Assembly (NCBI RefSeq): GCF_965198575.1 | Contig: NZ_OZ240671.1 | Location: 2,418,001-2,482,000, forward strand | Reading direction: 5' to 3' | DNA: 64,000 nucleotides | From: Lichenicola sp965198575 | GTDB taxonomy: Bacteria > Pseudomonadota > Alphaproteobacteria > Acetobacterales > Acetobacteraceae | In this document: piece by piece, positions 1 through 8,757 of the stretch | Position numbering within the stretch: the stretch's first letter is position 1 | How the letters are laid out: each line of letters opens with the position of its first letter | Notes under the pieces: generated by a model | Database searches by the model: none | Told to the model about the DNA's origin: nothing | What the model saw: the letters and a program-made list of their open reading frames with translations, nothing else | Program-made: the position numbers and the translations under genes

Positions 1-900
1 AACCTGAACGGCCTGGTCAACCAGGGCTGGAAGGACAGCTTCGACTCGATCTTCCACGCCGACGGCACCCTGGCGGAAGGTCCGATCGCGCTGTGCGAGG
101 TGCAGAGCTACGTCTATGCCGCCAAGCGCGCCGCCGCGACGATCGGCCGCCGGCTCGGCCATGCGGTGTTCGCCGAACGCATGGAGGCCGACGCGCTGGC
201 GCTGCGCATCGCCTTCAACACGAGCTTCTGGCTCGAGGATCTCGGCACCTACGCGATCGCACTGGACGGCCAGAAACGACCCTGCGCGGTGCGCTCCTCC
301 AATGCCGGGCACCTGCTGATGTCGGGCATCGTGCCGAGGGATCGCGCCACGCGGATCGTGTCGGGGCTGATGAGCCGGACGTTCTTTTCCGGCTGGGGCA
401 TCCGCACGATCCCGGCCGGCGAGGCGCGCTACAACCCGATGGCGTACCATAACGGCTCGGTCTGGCCGCACGACAACGCGCTGATCGCCATCGGCATGGC
501 CCGCTACGGCTTCAAGGACGAGGCGGCGCGGGTGTTCAGCGGCCTGTTCGACGCCTCGCTGTATGCCGACCTGCGCCGCCTGCCCGAGCTGTTCTGCGGC
601 TTTGCCCGGCAGCGCGGCGAGGGGCCGGTGCGCTATCCGGTGGCGTGCAGCCCGCAGGCCTGGGCGGCGGCGACCATCCCGTCGCTGATCCAGTCGACGC
701 TGGGGCTGCGTTTCGATCCCTCCACCGCAACGGTGCATTTCGAGCGCCCGCGGCTGCCGGCGTTCCTCGACGAGCTGACCCTGTACAACCTGTCGGTCGG
801 CGGCGGCCGGGCGACGGTGCATCTGCAGCGCGTCGGCACCGAGGTGGCGCTGAACGTCATCGAGCGCGAAGGCCCGATCAAGGTGGTGCTGACGAGCTGA
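1..900 (+). CDS. Glycogen debranching-type amylo-alpha-1,6-glucosidase, C-terminal part
   Basis: The frame is open from base 1, so the 5' end lies outside the window; 299 codons are visible. The protein resembles the C-terminal (alpha/alpha)6-barrel of amylo-alpha-1,6-glucosidase / MGH1-like glycoside hydrolases, which remove alpha-1,6 branch glucose from glycogen or related glucans in the cytoplasm. Supporting motifs are QSYVYAA near the start, SNAGHLL in the middle and HNGSVWPHDNAL, typical of the barrel active-site face. A beta-rich C-terminal tail follows the barrel. The last 23 bases overlap the 3' end of ada on the other strand. Family assignment is firm; the exact substrate is inferred. 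Confidence 0.85.
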   Translation, partial: NLNGLVNQGWKDSFDSIFHADGTLAEGPIALCEVQSYVYAAKRAAATIGRRLGHAVFAERMEADALALRIAFNTSFWLEDLGTYAIALDGQKRPCAVRSSNAGHLLMSGIVPRDRATRIVSGLMSRTFFSGWGIRTIPAGEARYNPMAYHNGSVWPHDNALIAIGMARYGFKDEAARVFSGLFDASLYADLRRLPELFCGFARQRGEGPVRYPVACSPQAWAAATIPSLIQSTLGLRFDPSTATVHFERPRLPAFLDELTLYNLSVGGGRATVHLQRVGTEVALNVIEREGPIKVVLTS

Positions 901-1972
901 GGGGGGCGTCCGTATCCTTCTCGCGCAGGATGAGCGCGCGCTTGCGGTCCACGCCCCAGGCATAGCCGGACAGCGCGCCGTTCGTGCGGACCACCCGGTG
1001 GCAGGGAATGGCGACGGCGAGCGGGTTGCGTGCGCATGCTCCGGCGACGGCGCGAACCGCATCCGGTGCGCCGATCGCAGCTGCGATGTCGGTGTATGAC
1101 GCAGTCCGTCCCGGGGGGATCGCGCGGAGGGCCTGCCAGACGCGCTGCTGGAACGCGGTGCCGCGCACGTCGAGCGGCAGATCCAGACCAACTCGCGGCG
1201 CCTCGACGAAGCCCACCACCCGGGCGACCAGCGCCTCGTAGTCGCTGTCGCCGCCGACCAGGCGCGCCTTCGGGAAGCGGTTCTGCAGGTCCTGGACCAA
1301 TCGGTCCGGATCATCGCCGAGCAGGATTGCAGCGACGCCACGTGCCGTCGAGGCAACGAGGATGGCGCCGAGGCTCGATTGCCCGACGGCAAAGCGGATC
1401 GTCTCGTCGATACCGCCGGTCCTGTACGCCGTGGGCGTCATGCCGAGGATGCCGGTCGAGGCCTCGTAGAAGCGGCCGCTGGAGTTGAACCCGGCTTCGT
1501 AGAACGTCTGCGTGATGCTGCGATCCGCCATCAGCGCCGCCCGGATCCTGCCGGCGCGCTGCCCGGCGGCGTAGGCCCTGGGGGTGAGGCCGGTCGCCTT
1601 CCGGAACAGCCGGTGAAAGTAGCCGGGACTGAGTCCCACCGCGCCGGCAAGCTCGCCCAGTGACGGCACCTCGTCGGCCTGCTCGATCAGCCGGCAGGCC
1701 CTCGCGACGATGGAAGCGGGTCCGGCGCCGGGCGGTGGCCCGTCGGGATCGCAGCGCCGGCAGGCCCGGAAGCCGGCGGCCCGTGCATCGTCCGTCGTGT
1801 CGTGCAGCCTGACATTCCCGGGGTTGGCGGCGCGCGACGGGCAGGACGGCCGGCAATAGACGCCCGTGGTGGCGACCGAGTACCAGAACCGTCCATCCGC
1901 CGCCGCGTCGCGTGCCAGCACACGCGCCCAACGCGGATCGGCGGCGGTGTCCGCAGCAGCTCGCTGGCTCAT
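878..1972 (-). CDS. ada: Bifunctional Ada: methylphosphotriester/O6-methylguanine-DNA methyltransferase and AraC-type activator
   Basis: Adaptive-response protein of 364 residues that takes methyl groups from DNA and then activates alkylation-repair genes. The N-terminal zinc domain has all four cysteines (C40, C44, C71, C74), of which C40 should accept methyl groups from phosphotriesters. An AraC-type helix-turn-helix follows at about residues 85-190. The C-terminal methyltransferase carries the IPCHRVVR active site with C324. The start at 1972 is preferred because GGGAGGAG lies about 6 bases upstream; an ATG two codons earlier sits directly on that ribosome-binding site. All catalytic parts look intact. 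It stands alone here with no alkB or alkA neighbour. Confidence 0.93.
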   Translation of the reverse strand: MSQRAAADTAADPRWARVLARDAAADGRFWYSVATTGVYCRPSCPSRAANPGNVRLHDTTDDARAAGFRACRRCDPDGPPPGAGPASIVARACRLIEQADEVPSLGELAGAVGLSPGYFHRLFRKATGLTPRAYAAGQRAGRIRAALMADRSITQTFYEAGFNSSGRFYEASTGILGMTPTAYRTGGIDETIRFAVGQSSLGAILVASTARGVAAILLGDDPDRLVQDLQNRFPKARLVGGDSDYEALVARVVGFVEAPRVGLDLPLDVRGTAFQQRVWQALRAIPPGRTASYTDIAAAIGAPDAVRAVAGACARNPLAVAIPCHRVVRTNGALSGYAWGVDRKRALILREKDTDAPLSSSAPP

Positions 1973-2230
1973 CGACATCTCCTCCCCGTCGCCCAGGGCA
2001 CGATCTTTAGCAACACGCGCCGCCGCAACACTCCGCCACTTGCTGTCGAATTCCGCGAGCAGGACAACTCCGGGTTGCACACTTTATTGCGACAATCCGG
2101 CAACAGACCATGAGCCTTCCGCGCCGGGACCGGCAAACTATACCCACGCCCCGGCTCCGACCTGCCACAACGGGCCCCGCGAAAAACCACCCGCCGCGCG
2201 CCTCGATGCGCGCCAGCCCTGGGGGACACC

Positions 2231-3721
2231 ATGGTCGAGACCAACATGTTGCGGGCGAGGCGTCGCTGGTCTGCGGCCAGCCCGGCATCCGCATTGTTCC
2301 TGTCGGCGATGAGCGCACTGGCCCTTGGAACCGGGCTTGCCCTGACTGCGGGACCGGCAGCCGCGCAGACCTCGACCAATCCGAGTACCCGCGTATCGAC
2401 CCCGCTCGGCGTCGCCTTGCCGCTCAACGTCACCGCGGTGCCGCCGCTGCCGGCGCCGGAAGCGCTGCTGCCCAACCTGTTCGGGCTCGACCGGCTGCGC
2501 GCGGCCGGCGTCGCCCTGCTGCTCGACAACACCAACGAGTTCGCCGGCATCATCTCCGGCCCGCAGAAGGGCGCCACCAATTCCGGCCAGTACGGGTTCG
2601 AGACCGACATCGACTGGCAGAAGCTGGCGGGGCTGACCGGCTTCTCCACCCACACCGTCGTGGTCGGCCGCTACGGCATCCCGGCGAGCCGGATCTTCGG
2701 CGACAACCTCAATCCGAGCCAGGAAATCTATGGCGGCGGCGGCAACGTCGCGGTGCATCTGGTCTATGCCTACGGCGAGGAGACGCTGGCCGGCGGCCGC
2801 TTCGACATCACCGCGGGCCGCATTCCGTTCCTGAACGACTTCTCCTCCTCGCCGCTCTACTGCAACTTCATGAACAATTCGTTCTGCGGCAACCCGAAGG
2901 CGTCGTCGGACAACCCCGCCCACTCCTCCTACCCGGATGGCAACTGGGCGACGCGGGTGCGGGTGCGCCCGACCAAGAGCACCTACATCCAGACCGGCAT
3001 CTTCTTCTCCGAGGAGAACATCTACAGCGCCGGCAATGGGTTCCGCTCGGGCTTCCGCTTCAGTTCGGCGCAGATCAACGGCGAGGCATTCCCCGTCGAG
3101 CTTGGCTACGAACCGCTGGTCGGGCCGGACAAGCTGCCGGGCCACTACAAGCTCGGCTTCGCCTACGACAACGTGAATCACAGCGATGGCTATTTCGACA
3201 TCGACGGCAGCGCGCTCGGCGAGACCGGACTGCCGCCGCGCCAACGCAAGGGCACCACGGCCGCCTGGGTGCTGTTCGACCAGATGCTGCTGCGCAACGG
3301 CCCCGGCGACACCAACGGCCTGATCGTGTTCGGCGGCTACTACCACAACGATCCGTCGACCTCGACGCGCAACGACCAGTACGAGATCGCGCTGCTCGAC
3401 CAGGGCTTCTGGAAGGCGCGTCCGAAGGATCTGGTCGGCGTCGCGTTCAATTACCTGCAGGTGTCGAACGCGCTGACCCGCACTGAGGAACTGCAACAGG
3501 AACTCGGCCTGCCGATCACCGGCAATGGCGCGCAGTTCTATGACGACAGCACGCCCGGCATCCAGAGCCACACCATGGACATCGAGGCGAACTACCAGAT
3601 CCACGTGATGCGCGGCGTCACCTTCGCACCGGATTTCCAGTACTTCATCCGGCCGAACGCGCAGACCAACTTGCACAATGCAGCGCTGCTCGGCTTCAAG
3701 ACCCACATCGAGCTGTTTTAG
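2231..3721 (+). CDS. Carbohydrate porin, OprB family
   Basis: Outer-membrane beta-barrel porin of 496 residues for diffusion of sugars. The N-terminus has a basic stretch and a hydrophobic core ending in AGPAAAQ, a plausible Sec signal peptide of about 45 residues. The mature part is rich in Gly, Asn and aromatic residues, with OprB-like segments such as AGRIPFLNDF and the aromatic C-terminal strand ending in ...ELF. GGGGGA lies 5 bases before the ATG. The gene is monocistronic, with ada divergent upstream. Family assignment is good; the transported sugar cannot be read from the sequence. Confidence 0.86.
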   Translation: MVETNMLRARRRWSAASPASALFLSAMSALALGTGLALTAGPAAAQTSTNPSTRVSTPLGVALPLNVTAVPPLPAPEALLPNLFGLDRLRAAGVALLLDNTNEFAGIISGPQKGATNSGQYGFETDIDWQKLAGLTGFSTHTVVVGRYGIPASRIFGDNLNPSQEIYGGGGNVAVHLVYAYGEETLAGGRFDITAGRIPFLNDFSSSPLYCNFMNNSFCGNPKASSDNPAHSSYPDGNWATRVRVRPTKSTYIQTGIFFSEENIYSAGNGFRSGFRFSSAQINGEAFPVELGYEPLVGPDKLPGHYKLGFAYDNVNHSDGYFDIDGSALGETGLPPRQRKGTTAAWVLFDQMLLRNGPGDTNGLIVFGGYYHNDPSTSTRNDQYEIALLDQGFWKARPKDLVGVAFNYLQVSNALTRTEELQQELGLPITGNGAQFYDDSTPGIQSHTMDIEANYQIHVMRGVTFAPDFQYFIRPNAQTNLHNAALLGFKTHIELF

Positions 3722-3913
3722 AGCTCAGGCCCCTCCGCGGCTGCACCGCGTGGGTGGCGCCGTCAAACAAGTTCGGCCGCGGGACCTGGGGTTGTCGATT
3801 GGGAGGTTGCTGGGCAGCCCGTTCCCATTCAGCGCCCAACCCTCAGGACCGAGCACGTAATCAAGATATTGCAGGTTCTCAGGTAAGCGCTTGCGGCCAT
3901 GGGAAAACCATTC

Positions 3914-4168
3914 TCAACGGGCACGCGACGCCACACCGACTTCAAACGTGTTCTGGTCGAACACGGCTTCGTCCGGGTTTTCAAATGCGAGCGTCTCGCC
4001 CTGGTCGAAGGAGACGGTGAGCGTGTCACCTTGAGCAAGGGCGGCGATCACCGTGTGGACGTTGTCGTAAGGCCGCCCAGACCATTCACCCGATATACGC
4101 AGACTTCCATGCTTGACGTGAGGAAGTTGCTTTGAAAGACGATCGGCGAGCATTTCGGCGATGGTCAT
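3914..4168 (-). CDS. Small conserved-looking protein, function unknown
   Basis: An 84-residue frame with balanced composition unlike the Arg/Ala/Pro-rich shadow frames around it. It begins MTIAEMLADRL and has a core (SGEWSGRPYDN followed by DTLTVSFDQGETL) that looks like a small beta-rich fold. It lies 56 bp downstream of the ABC exporter ATPase on the same strand and could be the last gene of that transcript. No clear ribosome-binding site precedes the chosen ATG, and an upstream in-frame extension exists but runs antisense-like inside the ATPase gene. No function is assigned. Confidence 0.5.
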   Translation of the reverse strand: MTIAEMLADRLSKQLPHVKHGSLRISGEWSGRPYDNVHTVIAALAQGDTLTVSFDQGETLAFENPDEAVFDQNTFEVGVASRAR

Positions 4169-4224
4169 GTCATAGAGAACCCGGCGCGTATCGAACGTCC
4201 CCGGCACTGCTACCGGGCCCCCTG

Positions 4225-5094
4225 TCAGGGATTGGGCGCGGCTCCGCTGGTGTAGCGGTCCAGGATCTCGTCGACCGGGCCGTCGGCGACGACTCGGCCG
4301 GCCTGCAGCCAGAGCAGGCGGGTGCACCAGGTTTTCAGCACCTGCGGGGTGTGCGAGGTCAGCACCATGATCTCGGCACCGCGCACCACGGTCTCCAGAC
4401 GCGCATGCGCCTGGTCGCGGAAATGCATGTCGCCGGCCATGAACCACTCATCCATCAGCAGCACCTGCGGCGCGATCGCGGTGGCCAGGCCGAAACCCAG
4501 CCGCACCACCATGCCGGAGGAATACAGACGCACCGGCAGCTCGAGGAACGCGCCGAGATCGGCGAAGCGGGCGACATCATCCTCCAGCGCGCGGCTGCCA
4601 TCGCGCGACAGCCCGACATAGCGGGCCCGCAGCCGGATGTTCTCGCGTCCGGTGAGGTCGAGGTTCATGCCGAAATTGGTGTCGAGCAGCGTGTTGATGC
4701 TGCCACCGACATGCACCCGCCCGGCCACCGGCTCGTAGATGCCGCCCAGCACCCGCAGCAGGCTCGACTTGCCGGCGCCATTATGGCCGACGATGCCGAG
4801 CCGTTCGCCCGAGACCAGCCGGAAGCTGACATGCCGCAACGCCTCGACCACCACCCGCCGGGTGCGGTCTGCACCGACGGTGCCGCCGGTCGGAGTGCCG
4901 CCGCGTCCGGAACCGGCCCGGCTCGAGGTACCCCGGTTCGATGCGAGCGACAGCACGGTCTTTTTCAGCGACCGCGCGCCGCCATGATAGAGCGGGAAAT
5001 CCAGCGACAGATCGTCGACATGGATGAAGGCGTCGGCATGGGCTTGAGCGTTCGGCCCCGACAGCACGGCCGGCCCCGGTGAGATGCCGTCCAT
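4225..5094 (-). CDS. ABC exporter ATPase (Wzt/KpsT/TagH type)
   Basis: Cytoplasmic ATPase of 289 residues powering export of a polysaccharide or polyol phosphate with the adjacent permease. It shows Walker A GHNGAGKSS (about 103-111), the YSSGM signature typical of this subfamily in place of LSGGQ, and Walker B LLMDEW. The start ATG lies 5 bases after the permease stop, so the two are probably translationally coupled. Between the conserved N-terminal strand (residues 23-50) and the Walker A region is a Gly/Thr/Arg-rich segment (about 52-80). There is no long C-terminal carbohydrate-binding domain of the Wzt O-antigen kind, so the substrate may be capsule-like. No glycosyltransferase genes adjoin it. 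Confidence 0.88.
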   Translation of the reverse strand: MDGISPGPAVLSGPNAQAHADAFIHVDDLSLDFPLYHGGARSLKKTVLSLASNRGTSSRAGSGRGGTPTGGTVGADRTRRVVVEALRHVSFRLVSGERLGIVGHNGAGKSSLLRVLGGIYEPVAGRVHVGGSINTLLDTNFGMNLDLTGRENIRLRARYVGLSRDGSRALEDDVARFADLGAFLELPVRLYSSGMVVRLGFGLATAIAPQVLLMDEWFMAGDMHFRDQAHARLETVVRGAEIMVLTSHTPQVLKTWCTRLLWLQAGRVVADGPVDEILDRYTSGAAPNP

Positions 5095-5099
5095 CCGGC

Positions 5100-6041
5100 T
5101 CAGACCCAGAACGCGATGCGCGGCCGGGCGCGTATGAACAGGGCGCCGGCGATGATCCAGAACACGGCGCTGTAGCCGAGCGCCGCGCCCCAGATCAGCA
5201 GGCTGGGCGGCTGGCTCAGCAGTGGTCCGCGGACCACCTCGAGCAGCGGATAGAACGGGTTGAGCGGCAGCCACCAGCCGCGGGCGCCGAGCTGCGACGG
5301 CTTCCAGATCACCGGCGTGATGTAATATGCGATCTGCATCAGCGAGCCGACGATCGGCGGAACGTCGCGGAACCGTGCGCAGATGCTGCCCAGCATGTAG
5401 CAGGCGGCAGCGCCGTCGAGCAGCCAGAGGGCCAGGCCGGGCAGCGACATCAGCGCGTGCAGCCCGGGCCAGACGCCGAAGATCGCGAACACCACCAGCG
5501 GCACGATCACGTTGTGGCCGAGCACGATGACGTTGCTGACCACCGTCCGCAGCACCTGCACGGTGAACGGCATGCGCATCGAGCGAATGGTCTGCTCGGC
5601 TTTCAGGAAGCTGTTGCAGGCATCGCCGGCGACGGCGCCGATGCCGGCCTGCCAGAGCACCAGCGACACCGCCAGGAACGGCAGGTAGTCGCGCAGCACC
5701 AGGTGGAACAGCATGCTGTAGATCCAGCCCATCGAGCCGACCATCGCCGCACTCGACAGGGTCAGCCAGAGCGGGCCCAGCGCCGAGCCGCGATAGCGCA
5801 GCTTGATGTCGAGCCAGCCAAGCGAGACGGCCAGCCCCCACAGCCGCAAGCCGTCGCGGACGTCGGCACGGGCAGCGGCGCCGCGTGATGCGCGTCCGGT
5901 GCGGGCGTCGAGCAGCAGGTCCGCAGACGCGGCCCTGGCCGGCGCAAGATCACGCGTTGCTGCGCTAGGGTCGCCGGTGCGGCCCGCCCAGGACCCGTCC
6001 ATGGCGATCGGACGCTCCGACACGGGCGGGAGGGCGTTCAT
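5100..6041 (-). CDS. ABC-2 type polysaccharide/polyol phosphate export permease
   Basis: Inner-membrane permease of 313 residues, partner of the downstream ATPase. A polar N-terminal extension of about 65 residues precedes six predicted membrane segments beginning near LGWLDIKLRYRGSALGPLW, the standard start of the ABC-2 polysaccharide permease domain. Segments such as MQIAYYITPVIW and LNPFYPLLEVVRGPLL are family hallmarks. The start at 6041 is the ATG nearest the conserved region. Upstream in-frame codons extend the frame but look non-coding and cross the promoter region of the divergent transglycosylase gene. The transported glycan is unknown. Confidence 0.87.
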   Translation of the reverse strand: MNALPPVSERPIAMDGSWAGRTGDPSAATRDLAPARAASADLLLDARTGRASRGAAARADVRDGLRLWGLAVSLGWLDIKLRYRGSALGPLWLTLSSAAMVGSMGWIYSMLFHLVLRDYLPFLAVSLVLWQAGIGAVAGDACNSFLKAEQTIRSMRMPFTVQVLRTVVSNVIVLGHNVIVPLVVFAIFGVWPGLHALMSLPGLALWLLDGAAACYMLGSICARFRDVPPIVGSLMQIAYYITPVIWKPSQLGARGWWLPLNPFYPLLEVVRGPLLSQPPSLLIWGAALGYSAVFWIIAGALFIRARPRIAFWV

Positions 6042-6301
6042 CCCGGGGGCGTAGCCGATCCGCCGGATTGCGGCAACATCGGCGATACCGGATGCCACCG
6101 CGATACGGTTGATGTTGCGGCAGACATGGATGCGCGGTAATGACTTAGCGGGGGTTTCTGCACAAGTGGCTGAGCTTCCGCCGTGATCGGCAAGGTCCCT
6201 GTTCGGGGCCAGGCCCGTTCGGCGGTGGAACCGGGCAGCGTGTCGCCGTCCCTGATCTGACCGTCCGGCCTCGCGCCGGGCACGCCGGAGATGCCCGACC
6301 G

Positions 6302-7792
6302 ATGACGCGACCTGCCGTTCGCCGCGCCGTGCCCGCCCGACCTGCCAACATGCCGGCCGCAACGCGGTCGCTGCTCGGGATCCTGTCGTCGGTGTCGCTG
6401 ATGACGCTGCTGGCCGCCTGCGCCGGAACACCGAACCGCCCTGACATCCCGGTCGCGCAGGAGGCCGCGCAGTATCGCTCCCATGCCCGCAGCTTCTACG
6501 CGCCGCCCGGCCCGCCGGACGATCCGTGGGGTCCCTATATCGACGAGGCCTCGAAGCGCTTCGACGTGCCGGATGCCTGGATCCGCGCGGTCATGCACCA
6601 GGAATCCGGCGGCCACCAGTATGTCGCCGGCACCCTGACCACCTCGCCGGTGGGTGCCATGGGCCTGATGCAGCTGATGGCGCCGACCTACGACGACATG
6701 CGCCAGCAGTACAATCTCGGCGACGACGCCTTCGAGCCGCACGACAACATCATGGCCGGCACCGCCTATGTCCGGCAGATGTACGACATCTACGGCTCCC
6801 CCGGCTTCCTTGCCGCATACAATACCGGGCCCGGCCGGCTCGATGACTTCCTGACCCGCAACCGGCCGCTGCCGCGGGAGACGCGCCAGTACGTGTCCAT
6901 CATCGGCCCGCAGATCGCCGGCATCTGGCCCGCCAACCGGTCGCAGACGGACCTGCTGGTGGCGAGCCACGCAGGCAATTCCGGCGTGATGTATGCGGCC
7001 GCCCAGACCAGCGCCGACACCCGCTCGGTGCGCATGGCCTGGAACCAGCGCCGCGACCTGAGCCAGGGCGCCGACCAGCCGGTTCAGGTCGCCGAGGCCC
7101 CGGGAGCGGACACCCCTGCGCCCGCACCGGCCTATACCCGCGCCTGGACCACGCTCCCCGCCGCCGCGCCGATCGCCACCCAACCGGTCCCGCCCCAGCC
7201 CGTCGCAGAAGCTTCGTCGAGCGACGATGTCAGGGCGGCGTGGGCGTCCCGCGGCCAGATCCAGACGCAGCCGGCCCCGGCCGCCCCGATGGCGGTCGCC
7301 AGTGCAGAACCCGCGCGGGATTGGTCGCCTGCGCCGACACCGCAGGTCGTCGGCGTGGTCGATCCGGTGCAGCAGGCTCCGGTCGCGTCGGCGCCGGTGC
7401 CGCCCCCGGTCCGCGTCGCCGCGGCGGATACGCCTGCCGCGCCGCCGCGGGCGGTGTCGCGCGAGCGTTTCCGCTTGATCCGCCAGGCGATGGCCGAGCC
7501 GGCGCCGCTGCTGCGTGACGCCGGCCGTGTCAGCGGTGCACATAACTGGTCGGTCCAGGTGGGCGCGTTTGGCACTCAGGCACAGGCCAGCGAAGCCGCC
7601 GGCGCCGCACAGTCGCATGCACCCAGCCTGTTGCACGCACGCGCCGAGATCGCGGGGCTGCGGCAGACCCGTGGCGGCAAAGTGTATCGCGCGCGGCTGA
7701 CCGGATTATCCCGCGGCGACGCGCTGCAGGCCTGCGAGCGCCTGAGCCGAAGGTCGGACTGCATGGTGGTGTCGCCCGATGCGCGCTCATAA
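6302..7792 (+). CDS. Lipoprotein lytic transglycosylase with C-terminal SPOR domain
   Basis: Probable outer-membrane lipoprotein (lipobox LLAAC, Cys40) that cleaves peptidoglycan. Residues about 78-205 form an SLT/goose-lysozyme-like domain with catalytic Glu101 in MHQESGG and the GLMQLM motif. A long Ala/Pro/Val-rich linker (about 240-400) follows, and the last 80 residues (from WSVQVGAFG) form a SPOR domain that binds denuded glycan at division sites. The architecture is like RlpA or MltE-SPOR proteins, suggesting a role in septal wall remodelling. The 3' end overlaps the peroxiredoxin gene by 14 bases, so the two are likely co-transcribed. The first ATG was chosen; an in-frame ATG at residue 17 is possible. 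Confidence 0.86.
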   Translation: MTRPAVRRAVPARPANMPAATRSLLGILSSVSLMTLLAACAGTPNRPDIPVAQEAAQYRSHARSFYAPPGPPDDPWGPYIDEASKRFDVPDAWIRAVMHQESGGHQYVAGTLTTSPVGAMGLMQLMAPTYDDMRQQYNLGDDAFEPHDNIMAGTAYVRQMYDIYGSPGFLAAYNTGPGRLDDFLTRNRPLPRETRQYVSIIGPQIAGIWPANRSQTDLLVASHAGNSGVMYAAAQTSADTRSVRMAWNQRRDLSQGADQPVQVAEAPGADTPAPAPAYTRAWTTLPAAAPIATQPVPPQPVAEASSSDDVRAAWASRGQIQTQPAPAAPMAVASAEPARDWSPAPTPQVVGVVDPVQQAPVASAPVPPPVRVAAADTPAAPPRAVSRERFRLIRQAMAEPAPLLRDAGRVSGAHNWSVQVGAFGTQAQASEAAGAAQSHAPSLLHARAEIAGLRQTRGGKVYRARLTGLSRGDALQACERLSRRSDCMVVSPDARS

Positions 7793-8360
7793 GCTTTCCC
7801 GCGGCCGCACGCTTGCCGCCGTACTCACCCTGGGGGCCGGCTTGCTGGCCGCATCGGCAGCGAACGCGGTCCTGGCCCCAGGAGCCAAGGCTCCGGACTT
7901 CAAGGCCCGCGCCACGCTCGGCGGCAAGGAGTTCGACGTCTCGCTGGCGGCGATGCTTCAGAAGGGCCCGGTCGTGGTGTATTTCTACCCGGCTGCCTTC
8001 ACCAGCGGATGCACCGTCGAGGCGCATGACTTCGCCGAGGCGATCCCCGAGTTCGAGCAGCTCGGTGCCCACGTCATCGGGGTGTCCGAGGATGGCATCG
8101 CCAAGCTGGACAAGTTCTCGGTCAGCGCCTGCCAGAGCAAGTTCCCGGTGGCCGCGGACCCGGATGGCAGCATCACCCATTCCTTCGATGCGGCGATGAT
8201 GATCATCCCGGGGCATGCGAGCCGCACGTCGTATGCAATCGGACCGGACGGCACCATCCTGGCAGCCTACAGCGCGATGGATCCGGATGGGCACGTCGCG
8301 CGAATGCTCGAGGCCGTCAAGCAGTGGCAGTTGAAGTCGGCGCACGCCAACCAGGGCTAA
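7779..8360 (+). CDS. Exported peroxiredoxin of the BCP/AhpC-TSA family
   Basis: 193-residue thiol peroxidase with a Sec-type signal (LAAVLTLGAGLLAASAANA, cut near residue 30), so it should act in the periplasm. The thioredoxin fold carries the peroxidatic cysteine C78 in FTSGCTVEA. The family motif is normally TPGCT; here Pro is replaced by Ser. A second cysteine (C118, SACQSKFP) could be the resolving residue. It overlaps the end of the SPOR transglycosylase gene by 14 bases. A role in protecting envelope proteins from peroxide is inferred from the signal peptide and position. Confidence 0.85.
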   Translation: MRAHKLSRGRTLAAVLTLGAGLLAASAANAVLAPGAKAPDFKARATLGGKEFDVSLAAMLQKGPVVVYFYPAAFTSGCTVEAHDFAEAIPEFEQLGAHVIGVSEDGIAKLDKFSVSACQSKFPVAADPDGSITHSFDAAMMIIPGHASRTSYAIGPDGTILAAYSAMDPDGHVARMLEAVKQWQLKSAHANQG

Positions 8361-8413
8361 CGCTCCCGATCCTGGTTGTCCGGTTCAGGAGAAAAATAAC
8401 CTTGGGGCGCCGC

Positions 8414-8629
8414 TCAGGATGGGTGCGCCTCCGACTTGTCGTCGGCGGGGTCTGACGTGTCCGGCGTGGTGCTGCCGGCTTCCGCCTGATGTGACCGGGG
8501 TATCACGGGTCGCACGCGGACCCGCTGCGTCGCCATGAGCGGCTTGTAATCTTCGGTAGAGATCGACTGGCCGAACTGACCGTGGTTCCCGGGCAGTGGA
8601 TCAGCCTTGTGCGGATCCGGATTTCGCAT
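8414..8629 (-). CDS. Small hydrophilic protein, function unknown
   Basis: A 71-residue frame with a strong ribosome-binding site (AGGAG about 6 bases before the ATG). Its composition differs from shadow frames: acidic and polar, with HKADPLPGNHGQFGQSIS near the start and a Ser/Asp/Glu-rich tail. It has no cysteine and no hydrophobic segment, so it is probably soluble and perhaps disordered. It is convergent with the peroxiredoxin gene. No family was recognised. Confidence 0.55.
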   Translation of the reverse strand: MRNPDPHKADPLPGNHGQFGQSISTEDYKPLMATQRVRVRPVIPRSHQAEAGSTTPDTSDPADDKSEAHPS

Positions 8630-8722
8630 GATCGGCTCCTGGAAAATCCTTATCTTCCCAGGATCAGTATGCGCCCTACGCGGCTACGGAGTGCTACCCC
8701 GTTGTCACCTTTACGAGAGAAA

Positions 8723-8750
8723 GGCGACCGGGAGAGTTCACCCGGTCGCC
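8723..8750 (-). terminator. Intrinsic terminator of the entericidin gene
   Basis: Perfect 10-bp inverted repeat (GGCGACCGGG / CCCGGTCGCC) around an 8-base loop, starting 7 bases after the entericidin stop. Read on the minus strand it is followed by TTTCTCTC, a T-rich run, as expected of a Rho-independent terminator. Confidence 0.8.
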
Positions 8751-8757
8751 AGTCCGC

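Noticed and set aside
2138..3706. A minus-strand frame opposite the porin.
   Set aside because: Its composition is that of a GC-driven antisense shadow; the plus-strand porin has signal peptide, ribosome-binding site and family motifs.
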